From Vulcanimicrobiota bacterium (GTDB lineage: Bacteria; Vulcanimicrobiota; Vulcanimicrobiia; Vulcanimicrobiales; Vulcanimicrobiaceae), in the NCBI GenBank assembly GCA_003140215.1, contig PLJL01000004.1, positions 880,661-944,660 of the forward strand: a stretch of 64,000 nt of DNA, read 5' to 3'. This document shows, one piece after another, positions 15,540 to 25,200 of this stretch. Made by a program: the position numbers and the translations under genes. The stretch's first letter is position 1, and each line of letters opens with the position of its first letter. The notes beneath the pieces were generated by a model. It searched no databases. It was not told where the DNA came from and worked only from the letters and a program-made list of their open reading frames with translations.

Positions 15540-16893
15540 CGGCTTAGGCGGTCCGTGCCGCGAACGGTTGGGGTTGCGGCTGCGCATTCCGGAATGGATT
15601 GCGCACGCGTCATACGAAGGCCCGGCGCCATGCTCAGTAAGCATCACATCCCAGGCGCTGCGGGCCGAGTCACGCGCAGCCACGCTCGCGGTCGCGATGA
15701 CCACGACAACCCATCAGCACGACGAAAGACAAAATCTGTCCACGAATCGGCGTGCGCGGAACGCCGCGAAGGGGCTCGGGCTAGCTCGGCATCACGCGCT
15801 CCGACCCGGCTGCCGGGTTCGGTCGAGGACTGACTTGAAGGCCGCCGGGATCGATCCGAGACTTTCGTTCGCTGCTTCCACGCAGGAGCTTGACGGATTT
15901 CCGCGCGGAACGCTGACCCTATCTGAATTGATCTGCGCGGGCCGCTTTCGCGTCAACGACGGGGCACAAGCCTCGTGCGGTATAGTGATTTGGCGTGTAA
16001 TACCCGTCGGGGCGGCTTTCACCGTCGCCTAGGGGTTGAATCCCATGCCGGCGCTCAAGCGCCCTCCCTAGCTCCTTGATCGCTTCTGACGGTCGCCGCC
16101 GAACGATGATGAGCCGCCTGATCATGAGGCCTATTGTACGACGTTTGACCACCAGCAGCCTACCCGATCGCACCGCCGGACCGCGCGCATCAGGATTGTT
16201 TGAGGCCGCGCTTTAGCCTAGCGGGATCCGACACTCCGAGGCGATTAGAGCGGAGATTTGGCCGGCAGTAACACCGAATCGATCGAGAGTACTGTGTGAC
16301 CGGATGCTGTCGTCGGATTAACGAGCTCGTCGACAGCAGAAGCAACGAAATGGCAACCGGGCCTCAGTACGATGAGTAGCGCTACACTTAGGAACGCCAC
16401 CGTTGTTACCGCTGCTGCTCCGGGACGTGCGGCTCGCGGCAGCTACCACTTCGCGTAAATAACGTCTTTGCATCGCGCTGGAATCGATGCTCGCGGATCT
16501 GAAGACGACCGTCCGATGCGTTCGATCCGATCCGTTGTCGAACTCGACGCCCTGGGGATTCCGTTCGCAGGGCCCTCGCGCGGCATTCGACGTCGCGCTC
16601 GTCATCACCACCACGTAACGCATGCACGATTCGATACGGTACAGTACCGACGGGGTCGGAGGAAAAGATGCGTTGACTGTCCGATTCGATTCCACCAGGG
16701 GGCGATGCTGATGGATTATTTGGTGCTTCTGCCCGTGCGGACATAGCCTAGAGCGTCACGACGCTGCCGGTTGCCGCGGCCGCGACTCGTGGTGCGAGTG
16801 CGCACGCGACGGCAGCGGCGCACTTGAAGCCGCGATCGACGATGCGACCACGCCGAATTGGCGCGCTGAACACGGCGAGCATTACGCGGCCTG
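15540..16893. other. 1.35-kb stretch without a recognisable gene
   Basis: Several open frames exist on both strands, but none has consistent coding character, a ribosome-binding site and a recognisable product. The segment between the repeat-domain protein and the decayed gene at 16894 looks like degraded sequence. No tRNA, repeat array or strong promoter was seen. Confidence 0.45.
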
Positions 16894-17123
16894 GGCAACA
16901 CGAAATACGTAACGCTGCTCGGCAATCCGGGAAAGCTTGAACGCGAAACCTACAGACTTCAAGCCCGACGAAACCGTCCTGTTCGCGCCGAAACGGACCG
17001 GTGGGGGTCGTGGTCAAGCGCATCGAAGGCCAGAACGTTATCGTAGAGCTCGAAGCGATTCCGGAGCAGCTGACCAAACTCGCCGACGGCGGGACGCTCG
17101 GCGGCGGCGGCGGGCTGGGCTAG
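16894..17123 (+). pseudogene. frameshifted small gene of unknown function
   Basis: Protein-like sequence continues through all three frames: GNTKYVTLLGNPGKL (frame of 16894), then KPTDFKPDETVLFAPKR (frame of 16937), then VVVKRIEGQNVIVELEAIP ending in a glycine run and TAG at 17121. At least two frame changes are needed to read it as one ~75-residue product. No family recognised. Either a decayed gene or sequencing indels. Confidence 0.4.
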
Positions 17124-17197
17124 AACGACTCGAACGGTTGGTGAGTCCGAAAACTGAGCTGGCAGACCGCCCGCCGGGGATGAATCGCACGCTGTTG

Positions 17198-17641
17198 CTA
17201 ACCATGACTCATGGCCGCCCCGCTCCGGTACGCGGCGTCGAATATTAGCCGGCGATCACAGCGCCACCAGACCGTCTCCGAGCACAAAATCGCGAGGCGC
17301 GCCGCCGCCGCGACCGCAAGTAACGCGGCGAGGGTGTCGTTGAAGGCATCCGTTTCCATGTAATCCGCGTACGCGCGAAATGAGAGGTGGCGCAGACCGA
17401 CGTTGTCGCTGTTGCGATTACCCTTACGAAAGCCTCCGAGGGCTGGCTCCCAAACATATGCGCTTTCGGTGCGTTCCGGCACCCAGCACTCCATTTCTTC
17501 GCGCCGAAATTGCGGATGACGTCGACTTTTGGGGAACGCGCGGACGTCAACGATCAACTCGATCGCGGCCTCGCGGATGAGCTTGGCGAGTTCGTCGGTA
17601 GTCGCAGTTCCGTGTCCGAGCGTGAGCAAATCCTGCGCCAT
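17198..17641 (-). CDS. DUF488 family protein, copy 1
   Basis: 147 aa from the ATG at 17641 (MAQDLLTLGHGTA), chosen to match its paralogue at 38998; a second ATG lies 9 nt upstream at 17650. Family motifs: LTLGHG, ELIVDVRAFPKSRRHPQF, ALGGFR, FRAYADYM and the ILCSETVWWRCDRRLI segment, with the conserved C-E/S-x3-W-R-C-H-like motif near the end. In the paralogue the same place reads CHRRLI, so the usual His is Asp here and the last ~15 residues differ. DUF488 proteins are small and uncharacterised, with a conserved Cys-based motif. It is about 85% identical by eye to the 38.5-kb copy over the core. Confidence 0.75.
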   Translation of the reverse strand: MAQDLLTLGHGTATTDELAKLIREAAIELIVDVRAFPKSRRHPQFRREEMECWVPERTESAYVWEPALGGFRKGNRNSDNVGLRHLSFRAYADYMETDAFNDTLAALLAVAAAARLAILCSETVWWRCDRRLIFDAAYRSGAAMSHG

Positions 17642-17892
17642 CAGGTCCATTTCGTACAGAACGTACCGCGGCCCCTGATTGACACGCGAATCCACATGGA
17701 GACCTGGCGTCGGAAGAGAAGTGGTCCCACCGCAGCGGGTCCGGACTCGGGTCGTAGAGACCACTTCTCCCGCGCATCGCCCGCTTCTTCGATCTTCACC
17801 CAAGGGGTGTTGCGTCGGAGCTTGCAAACGATCGATTGCGTAGCGCCGCGGACGCAAATTCACACGGAAAGCGAAAATGGTTCTCCTTTGAT

Positions 17893-18531
17893 ATGAAAAC
17901 TGAAGAGATTCTGCTTGAAGATGTGCGGGTTCATCTCAAACTCCCAGCCGACTCCAGAAAGCACCAAGCCGTCATTGTCATCGGGGAAGATCCCACCGCC
18001 GCGACCGAGTTGGTCCACGTGGCAGAGTTGCTTTCAAGCCAAGAACATGTCGCGCTCGCGTTCCCATCGCTCGAGCAACGGTTTGATGCCGCACAGATCA
18101 AACGCAATATCGCCGCAGCCGTCACTCTCCTAAACGACAGACCCGATGTGTTGCATGGGAACATCGCCGTCTGGTCATTCGGTGCGGGCTGCGGTGCTAT
18201 CGCGTCTACCGTCCCCGGCATCGCCGCCGCAGTCATCCTTCACTTAGACGCAGGCACCGGGCCTACAGGGGACTGGCACCCGGCGGCGCCATTCGATCCG
18301 CATGACGTCCAGTGCCCGGTCTTGCTCATTTTCGCTACTTCGCGTGTCGATGCTGATGACGTGATGCAGCGGATCCGCAACGATCTTGAAGATGCTGGCA
18401 AAATTGTGGAGATCCAGCACTACGATGCTCCAGCGTCGCAAACCAGCGTAACCATGGAATCATTCCCAGCTCGTGTAGTTGCCGATCGCTGGGACCATGT
18501 TCGAGCATTCTTACGCCGCCATCTCAGTTGA
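17893..18531 (+). CDS. dienelactone-hydrolase-like alpha/beta protein, possibly inactive
   Basis: 212 aa from the ATG at 17893 (MKTEEILLEDVRVHLKLP); an upstream start at 17836 would add a non-conserved leader overlapping the divergent gene's region. The fold features are those of the DLH family: VIVIGEDP strand, a nucleophile-elbow-like IAVWSFGAGCGA, CPVLLIFATSRVDAD near the acid position and AFLRR at the end. The usual DLH nucleophile Cys in GxCxGG is not in the expected place (VWSFGAG), so activity is doubtful. The gene faces away from the DUF488 gene and precedes the metal-sensor-type repressor. Confidence 0.55.
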   Translation: MKTEEILLEDVRVHLKLPADSRKHQAVIVIGEDPTAATELVHVAELLSSQEHVALAFPSLEQRFDAAQIKRNIAAAVTLLNDRPDVLHGNIAVWSFGAGCGAIASTVPGIAAAVILHLDAGTGPTGDWHPAAPFDPHDVQCPVLLIFATSRVDADDVMQRIRNDLEDAGKIVEIQHYDAPASQTSVTMESFPARVVADRWDHVRAFLRRHLS

Positions 18532-18673
18532 CCCAACTGCCCGAGCGGAAACAGAGGCCCCAGATGCATGCATGTCCGTCAATAAGAAAGCCGTAGAGCG
18601 CGCGTCACACCAGGGTTGTGCCGAGCGCACGACACAGGGAGACCCTCATCTGGCCAGGGCCAGCGGCCGCTGA

Positions 18674-18703
18674 TTGTCCTCCCTCCCTGGGAGGGGGTAT
18701 AAT
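18674..18703 (+). promoter_or_regulatory. promoter with G/C-tract operator, site 1
   Basis: TTGTCC (18674-18679), an 18-bp spacer and TATAAT (18698-18703). The spacer holds the perfect palindrome CCCTCCC-T-GGGAGGG (18681-18695). G-tract palindromes of this kind are the operators of CsoR/RcnR/FrmR repressors, and the repressor gene follows directly. Binding in the spacer would block RNA polymerase, so autoregulation is expected. Confidence 0.7.
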
Positions 18704-18745
18704 ATTCCCCTGAATGGGAGTCCGACGGAGGGGCATACAGATCCC

Positions 18746-19057
18746 GTGCGACGCAACCGTGGCTTGGACCGGCTTCGAAAGCCTTTGGAGCCGAAGCGAA
18801 AGTCCGACATCGTCAATCGCCTCAAGACCGCGCGCGGGCACCTCGACCACATCATCTTGGCGCTCGAGGACGACCCGTACCCGCTCGACGTATTGCGTCA
18901 AGTTGCCGCGGTGCGAGGCGCTCTCGACGCGACCATCCGCACGGCCCTTCGGCACTATTTCGAGCATACGTTCGTCGGCGCTGTCAACGCCGGCAAAGCG
19001 GATGCGGCAATCGATGAGCTCATGAGCGCGCTGGCGTTCTTGCGCCAACTCGACTGA
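18746..19057 (+). CDS. FrmR/RcnR/CsoR-type transcriptional repressor
   Basis: 103 aa from the GTG at 18746. An upstream TTG at 18674 would lie inside the -35 box, so it is rejected. The DUF156 core is clear: KSDIVNRLKTARGHLDHI, then LDVLRQVAAVRGALDATIRTAL, then HYFEH. These proteins are all-helical tetramers that release DNA on binding a metal, aldehyde or persulfide. The conserved Cys (in the DPYPLDVL position, C35/C36 in relatives) is Pro here, while two His in RHYFEH (H70, H74) match RcnR/FrmR. Sensing chemistry is therefore unusual or lost. Flanking operators at 18681 and 19065 support self-regulation and control of the downstream operon. Confidence 0.8.
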   Translation: MRRNRGLDRLRKPLEPKRKSDIVNRLKTARGHLDHIILALEDDPYPLDVLRQVAAVRGALDATIRTALRHYFEHTFVGAVNAGKADAAIDELMSALAFLRQLD

Positions 19058-19059
19058 CA

Positions 19060-19088
19060 GTGTGACCCCTCCCTAGGAGGGGTACAAT
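19060..19088 (+). promoter_or_regulatory. promoter with G/C-tract operator, site 2
   Basis: ACCCCTCC (19065-19072) and GGAGGGGT (19076-19083) form a perfect 8-bp palindrome with a CTA centre, overlapping a TACAAT -10 box (19083-19088). GTGTGA (19060-19065) is at -35 distance (17 bp) but weak. It closely matches site 1 and lies right after the repressor gene, ahead of the small gene and the ThDP enzyme, so it probably drives the long metabolic operon under the same repressor. Confidence 0.65.
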
Positions 19089-19175
19089 GCCCCCGAGGGA
19101 GAGCGTAGTGCCGTCGATTGGGTGCGACGGCTTGGTTGAATGCACCAGAGTTTTGCCAGCCACGAGGCTGCTTGC

Positions 19176-19373
19176 ATGTTCGCACGAGCGACCACGAGGC
19201 GTACCGCCGAGAAAATTCAGCAGTGGGTTGCCGAAGAACTGTGGCACGCGCCGATTGCACCGGTATGGGGAACAATGTGCGCGCTTCAAGCGGCGGCAAC
19301 AACGCGATCCGATGCAAGAGACTCGCTTAACACTGCCTCCATCTATCAGCACCACCGGAGAAACACGACGTGA
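19176..19373 (+). CDS. small protein translationally coupled to ThDP enzyme
   Basis: 65 aa from the ATG at 19176, which has GAGG 8 nt upstream; an in-frame ATG at 19140 lacks a site. It is helical, with ARATTRRTAEKIQQWVAEE and a Trp-rich centre (ELWHAPIAPVWG). No family recognised. Its TGA overlaps the GTG start of the ThDP enzyme (GTGA at 19370-19373), so the two are coupled, and it is the first cistron after operator site 2. It could be a small regulatory or accessory subunit. Confidence 0.5.
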   Translation: MFARATTRRTAEKIQQWVAEELWHAPIAPVWGTMCALQAAATTRSDARDSLNTASIYQHHRRNTT

Positions 19374-21157
19374 ACACGAGCGATTTTCTACTCGAACGGC
19401 TTGTCGAATGGGGTTTCAAGCGAGTCTACGGTTACCCGGGCGATGGCATTAACGGCATCATGGGCGCTTTGGATCGAATCGGCGACAAGCTAGAGTTCAT
19501 TCAAGTTCGCCACGAAGAGATGGCGGCGTTCATGGCGTGCGCGCATGCGAAGTTCACTGGTGACGTCGGCCTGTGCCTGGCGACGTCCGGCCCAGGCGCC
19601 GTGCACCTGCTCAATGGTCTGTACGACGCGAAGATGGACCATACGCCGGTGGTGGCGATTGTCGGCCAGGCCGCGACGACGGCGCTTGGAAGCTCGTATC
19701 AACAAGAAGTCGACCTCCAAGTACTGCTGCAGGACGTGACGGAGTATGTCTACACGGTGTCGAGCCCTGCGGCGATGCGCCACGTCGTCGACCGCGCCGT
19801 CCGAACGGCTGCTGCTTTTCGGGCGGTCACCTGCGTGATCGTTCCGAAAGACGTGCAAGAGAAAAAGGCCGTACCCAAGCCGCCGCATACGCACAACATG
19901 ACGCGCAGCAGCGTTGGATACTCGGCGCCGGTCATCATACCGACGCAACGCGATCTGCAGCGTGCAGCCGATATTCTCAATAGCGGCGAGCGCGTGGCGA
20001 TGATGGTCGGTCAAGGCGCGGCGAACGCGACCGACGAGGTGCTCGCGGTTGCCGACCGTCTGGGTGCGGGAGTCGCCAAGGCGTTGCTCGGCAAATACGT
20101 CGTTCCCGACGATCTGCCGTATGTTACCGGCACGCTCGGACTGCTGGGAACGCGTCCGAGCTCCGACATGATGAACGAGTGCGATACCTTGCTGATGGTG
20201 GGCACCTCGTATCCATATTCGGAGTTCCTGCCCAAAGAGGGGCAGGCTCGCGGCGTGCAGATCGACATCGACGCGCGCAACGTCGGATTGCGCTTTCCGA
20301 CCGAGCTCAATCTTATCGGTGACAGTCGTGAGACCCTCGCGGCGCTGCTGCCGTTGCTCAAGTCCAAAACGGATGTCGCCTGGCGCACGAAGATCGCCAA
20401 GAACCTCAAAGACTGGTACGGGGATGAGGAGGCGCGCTGCCACGTCAAAGGCGAGCAGATCAATCCGCAACTGATCTTCTGGGAGTTGAACGAGCGGCTG
20501 CCCGACAACACGATCCTGAGCGGGGACGCCGGCACGGCTACCAATTGGTTCGCGCGAAACATCCACATGCGGCGCGGGATGAAGTCCTCGCTGTCGGGCA
20601 GCCTGGCGACGATGGGATCCGCGGTCCCGTACGCCATCGCAGCGAAGTTCGCTTTCCCCGACCGCGTCGTCATCGCGTGCACCGGCGACGGCGCGATGCA
20701 GATGAACGGCAACGCCGAGATGCTCACCGTAGCGAAGTACTGGAAACGGTGGGAGGATCCGCGGCTTATTTTTCTGGTGATGAACAATTCGGATCTCAAC
20801 CAGGTCACCTGGGAGATGCGGATCGAAAGCGGCAACCCGAAATTCGATGCTTCCCAGAACTTGCCGCATTTCAACTACGCGCAATACGCCGATCAGATCG
20901 GTCTGAACGGTATTCGGGTCGAGCGCTCGGAGGACGTCGGCCCGGCGTGGGATCGCGCCTTGGCCTCCGACCGGCCGGTGGTCTTCGATGCGGTCGTCGA
21001 TTCGAACATCTCGCAGTTGCCGCCGCATATCACGCTCGCACAGGCGCACAACCTCTTCTCGGCGCTTTCGAAAGGCGATCCGGATGAAGGTGGCGTGATC
21101 AAAGAATCGATCAAAGAGGTGCTGGCGGGACTGTTGCCCCACGGCTCGGAGAAGTAG
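19370..21157 (+). CDS. thiamine-diphosphate enzyme, pyruvate oxidase/dehydrogenase-like
   Basis: 595 aa, GTG start. N-terminal PYR domain with catalytic E50 in RHEEMAAFM and the GYPGDGINGI loop; central FAD/DHS-like domain (~190-340); C-terminal PP domain with the ThDP/Mg motif GDG at 439-441 followed by NNSDLNQVTWE (472-481). The overall pattern matches the pyruvate oxidase/pyruvate:quinone oxidoreductase branch (PoxB/YdaP-like) more than acetolactate synthase. No C-terminal membrane-binding amphipathic peptide like that of E. coli PoxB is obvious. It probably decarboxylates a 2-keto acid; the neighbouring sugar-acid dehydratase suggests the substrate may come from sugar acid breakdown. Cotranscribed with the following genes (2-nt gap). 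Confidence 0.82.
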   Translation: MNTSDFLLERLVEWGFKRVYGYPGDGINGIMGALDRIGDKLEFIQVRHEEMAAFMACAHAKFTGDVGLCLATSGPGAVHLLNGLYDAKMDHTPVVAIVGQAATTALGSSYQQEVDLQVLLQDVTEYVYTVSSPAAMRHVVDRAVRTAAAFRAVTCVIVPKDVQEKKAVPKPPHTHNMTRSSVGYSAPVIIPTQRDLQRAADILNSGERVAMMVGQGAANATDEVLAVADRLGAGVAKALLGKYVVPDDLPYVTGTLGLLGTRPSSDMMNECDTLLMVGTSYPYSEFLPKEGQARGVQIDIDARNVGLRFPTELNLIGDSRETLAALLPLLKSKTDVAWRTKIAKNLKDWYGDEEARCHVKGEQINPQLIFWELNERLPDNTILSGDAGTATNWFARNIHMRRGMKSSLSGSLATMGSAVPYAIAAKFAFPDRVVIACTGDGAMQMNGNAEMLTVAKYWKRWEDPRLIFLVMNNSDLNQVTWEMRIESGNPKFDASQNLPHFNYAQYADQIGLNGIRVERSEDVGPAWDRALASDRPVVFDAVVDSNISQLPPHITLAQAHNLFSALSKGDPDEGGVIKESIKEVLAGLLPHGSEK

Positions 21158-21159
21158 CG

Positions 21160-22269
21160 ATGACGACGACTGCCATGCGCGACGATATGCGGATCGACGC
21201 ACTCGACGTGCGCGCCTATGAAGTTCCCACGGCAACGCCGGAATCCGACGGGACCTTGACGTGGGATTCCACGACGCTGGTGTACGTCGAGGTGCATGGG
21301 GCGGGCGAGACTGGGATCGGCTTTACCTACGCCGATGCTGCCACGGCGAAATTGATCGAGACGGTCTTGCGCGACGCAATCCAAGGGAAAAACGCTGCCC
21401 AAATCGGAGCGCGGTGGGACGATATGTATGCTGCCGCGCGCAACCTTGGACGCGGCGGCATTACGTCGATGGCGGTTTCCGCGGTGGACGTCGCGCTCTG
21501 GGACCTCAAGGCAAAATTCCTCCGCGTTCCGGCCTACGTACTTCTCGGCGCGGTCCGTGACAGTGTTCCCGTGTACGGCAGCGGCGGCTTTACCGCGTAT
21601 TCCGAGCAGCAGCTCTGCGAGCAGCTCGCGGGTTGGGTTGACAACGGCATACCGCGCGTGAAGATGAAGGTCGGCCGCGACCCCGAGGCCGACCCCGTTC
21701 GCGTGGCGGCGGCGCGAGCGGCGATCGGCACGAGTGCCGAGCTCTTCATCGACGGCAACGGTGCATACTCGGCCCAACAGGCGATCGGACTCGCGCACAA
21801 GTTTGCAGAGCAGCGAGTAACGTGGTTCGAAGAGCCGGTCTATCGCGAGGACTACGCGGGGACGCGCTTCGTGCGCGAGCACGCGCCGCCCGGGATGGAT
21901 ATCTCGTCCGGTGAGTACGGGTATGGGCTTTACACGTTCGCGCGGATGATTGCAGCGGAGACCGTTGACGTTCTTCAGGCGGACGCCACGCGTTGCGGCG
22001 GCTTTTCGGGGCTGCTTGCCGTGGACGGATTGTGCCAGAGCGCCATGACGCCCCTCTCGACCCACTGCGCGCCGCACCTCCATCTGCACGCTGCAATGGC
22101 CTGCAAGCAACTGCGCCACAGCGAGTATTTTTTCGATCACGCTCGCATCGAGCGCATGCTCTTCGACGGCGTGCTCGAGCCCGTCAACGGCTCACTTCAT
22201 CCCGACCCGGCTCGGCCCGGAATCGGGCTGGAATTCAAACACGCTGACGCCGCCCGTTACGCGATCTGA
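21160..22269 (+). CDS. enolase-superfamily dehydratase (mandelate racemase/muconate lactonising type)
   Basis: 369 aa. N-terminal capping domain (to ~125) and a (beta/alpha)7beta barrel. Catalytic set: K168-x-K170 (KMK), metal ligands D198 (FIDGN), E224 (WFEEP) and E252 (SSGEYG), then D275 (LQADATRCGG) and H302/H306 (STHCAPHLH). KxK plus His-Asp dyad resembles MR-subgroup acid-sugar dehydratases. It lies 2 nt after the ThDP gene and before a 2-hydroxyacid-type dehydrogenase, so dehydration of an aldonic acid to a 2-keto-3-deoxy acid is the best guess. Exact sugar unknown. Confidence 0.83.
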   Translation: MTTTAMRDDMRIDALDVRAYEVPTATPESDGTLTWDSTTLVYVEVHGAGETGIGFTYADAATAKLIETVLRDAIQGKNAAQIGARWDDMYAAARNLGRGGITSMAVSAVDVALWDLKAKFLRVPAYVLLGAVRDSVPVYGSGGFTAYSEQQLCEQLAGWVDNGIPRVKMKVGRDPEADPVRVAAARAAIGTSAELFIDGNGAYSAQQAIGLAHKFAEQRVTWFEEPVYREDYAGTRFVREHAPPGMDISSGEYGYGLYTFARMIAAETVDVLQADATRCGGFSGLLAVDGLCQSAMTPLSTHCAPHLHLHAAMACKQLRHSEYFFDHARIERMLFDGVLEPVNGSLHPDPARPGIGLEFKHADAARYAI

Positions 22270-22275
22270 GGCACG

Positions 22276-25200
22276 ATGATCAAGTTTCTGCAGTCCGCCG
22301 AACAGGCGCGTGCGTCGCACATGGCCTCCCATGTCCCGCCCTCGGGAACGCGGCTCGACGCCGTCACGGATCCCGACGTGGATCGGGATGCCCTCGCGGT
22401 TGCCCTCCGTGCGCGCGTGCGCGGCGAGGTCCGGTTCACCGACGGGGACCGCGCGTTGTACGCAACGGACGCCTCGAATTACCGCCAGATCCCCATCGGT
22501 GTCGTCCTGCCGAAGGATGCCGACGATGTAGTCTCCGCGATCGCCGTCGCGCGGGAGTTCGGCGCGCCGATCGTCTCGCGCGGCGGTGGAACGAGCCTCG
22601 CCGGCGAGACGTGCAACGCCGCGGTCGTGATCGACATGTCCAAGTACATGAACCGCATCGTGAAGATCGATTGGGATCGCAAGACGGCGCGCGTCCAGCC
22701 GGGCTGTGTACTCGACGATCTGCGTGATGCCGCGGAGACACAGCACTTCACCTTCGGGCCGGACCCGGCCACGCACAACCGCAATACGATCGGCGGTATG
22801 ATCGGGAACAACTCGTGCGGGATGCACGCACAGATGGCCGGCAAGGTCGAGGAGAACACCGACGAGCTCGACGTCCTCTTGTACGAGGGACTGCGGCTCA
22901 CGGTCGGCCCCACCGGCGACGAGCAACTCGAACGCATCATCGCCGAGGGCGGACGACGCGGCGAGATCTATGCGCGCCTCAAAGCGCTACGCGATAAATA
23001 CGCCGACTTGATCCGCGAGCGGTTTCCGGACATCCCGCGGCTCGTCTCCGGGTATCCGTTGCAGCAACTCCTGCCCGAGTACGGCTTCAACGTTGCGCGC
23101 GCGCTGGTCGGGACCGAAAGCACGTGCGTGACGGTCCTCGAAGCGTCGCTGCGGCTCGTACCGAGCCCGCCGTGCCGAACGATGGCGGTGTTCGGCTTTC
23201 CCGACATCTTCACGGCCGGCGACAACGTGACGTTCTGCAACGCGCACGAGCCGATCGCGCTCGAAGGCATCGACAGCAGCATGTTCACGTACATGCACGA
23301 CAAAGGCATGTCGACCAGCGGCCGCAAGATGTTTCCGGCCGGCGGGGCGTGGCTCGTCGTTGAATTCGGCGGCGCGACCAGGGAGGTCGCGGATCGCCAG
23401 GCGCACGGCCTGATGGACGCGTTCAAGGCGACCGAGCATCCGCCGAGCATGAAGCTCGTCGACGACGAACACGAAGAGAAGCTGCTCTGGAAGATCCGCG
23501 AATCCGGCTTGGGTTCGACGTCCAAAGTCCCGCGCCAGCCCGACTTCTATCCCGGTTGGGAAGACTCAGCCGTCGCTCCGAAGGATGTCGGCAACTACCT
23601 GCGCGACCTGCACAAGCTGTTCGACAAGCACGGCTACACCGCGTCGCTCTACGGTCACTTCGGGCAGGGCTGCATCCATTGCAGCATCGACTTCGACCTG
23701 TTCACGGCCGAAGGCATCGAGAATTGGAAAGCGTTCCTCAACGAGGCCGCGCACCTGGTGACGTCGTACGGCGGTTCGCTCTCGGGTGAACACGGTGATG
23801 GACAGGCCCGCGGGGCGCTGCTCCCCATCATGTTCGGCGACGAGTTGGTGCAAGCGTTCCGCGAGTTCAAGGCGATCTGGGACCCGGCCGGCAAGATGAA
23901 TCCCGGCAAGGTCGTGGACGCCTACCCCGTCGACGTCAATCTCCGCTGGGGCACGCACTACGATCCGTGGGAACCCAAGACGCACTTTTCGTTCTTGGAA
24001 GATCGCGGGAGCATCGCGTACGCCGCGAACCGCTGCGTCGGGACCGGCAAGTGCCGTAAGCACGATGCCGGAACGATGTGCCCGAGCTACATGGTGACGC
24101 GCGAGGAGATGCACTCGACGCGCGGTCGCGCTCGGCTCCTGTTCGAGATGTTGGAAGGCGACCCGCTGCGGGACGGATGGCACAACGAAACCGTCAAGGA
24201 TGCGCTCGACCTGTGCCTCGCGTGCAAGGGTTGCCGTGGCGAGTGTCCGGTCAACGTCGACATGGCGACGTATAAGGCGGAGTTCCTCTCGCACTATTAC
24301 GAGGGCAAGCGGCGGCCGATTGCCGCCTACGCGTTCGGCCTCATGTACTGGTGGGCACGCGCCGCGGAGCGCTTGCCGGCCGTGGTGAACTTCGTGACGC
24401 AGACGCCCGGCCTGCGCGACATCGCGAAAGCGCTCGCCACGGTTGCGCCTCAACGCCGCATTCCGATGTTCGCGCCGCAGACGTTCAAGGCGTGGTTCGC
24501 GAAACGAGGCGTCCGTAACAAGGGCAAGACGCAAGTCGTGCTCTGGGCGGACACGTGGAACAACCACTTCCATCCGACGACCGCGCAGGCCGCCGTCGAA
24601 GTGCTCGAAGCGGCCGGCTTCCAGGTGGTGGTTCCACCGGAATCGCTCTGCTGCGGCCGGCCGCTCTACGACTACGGGATGCTCGAGCTCGCGCGGCCGC
24701 TGCTCGAGCAGATCCTCGACACGCTCAAGCCGTACATTGAGGCCGGTACCTACGTGGTCGGTCTCGAGCCGAGCTGCGTTTCGGTGTTCCGGGACGAGAT
24801 GGTCGATCTGCTCGCTGGTCGCGAAGACGCGCAACGTCTCAAGGACCACACGCTGCTCCTGAGCGAGTTCCTCGTGCAGCACGTCCCCGACTTCGCCTGG
24901 CCGCACCTCGAGGGCAAGGCGGTCGTGCACGGCCACTGCCATCAGAAAGCGGTGCTCGACTTCGGCGCCGAGGAAACGTTGCTGAAGAAAATCGGACTGG
25001 ACTACGAAGTGCCGGACACCGGTTGCTGCGGCATGGCGGGCGCGTTCGGGTTCGAAGCCGGTGAGCACTACGACGTGTCGATCGCATGCGCGGAACGGGT
25101 GCTGTTGCCCAAAGTGCGCGAGGCGGACCAGGAGACGCTCGTCATCACCAACGGTTTCAGCTGCCGCGAGCAGATCGCGCAGACCACCGACCGCCAGGGT

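Noticed and set aside
19490-21235. 581-codon open frame on the minus strand opposite the ThDP enzyme
   Set aside because: Its composition is Arg/His/Ala-rich, typical of the antisense of a high-G+C gene, with no recognisable domain; the plus-strand gene is unambiguous.
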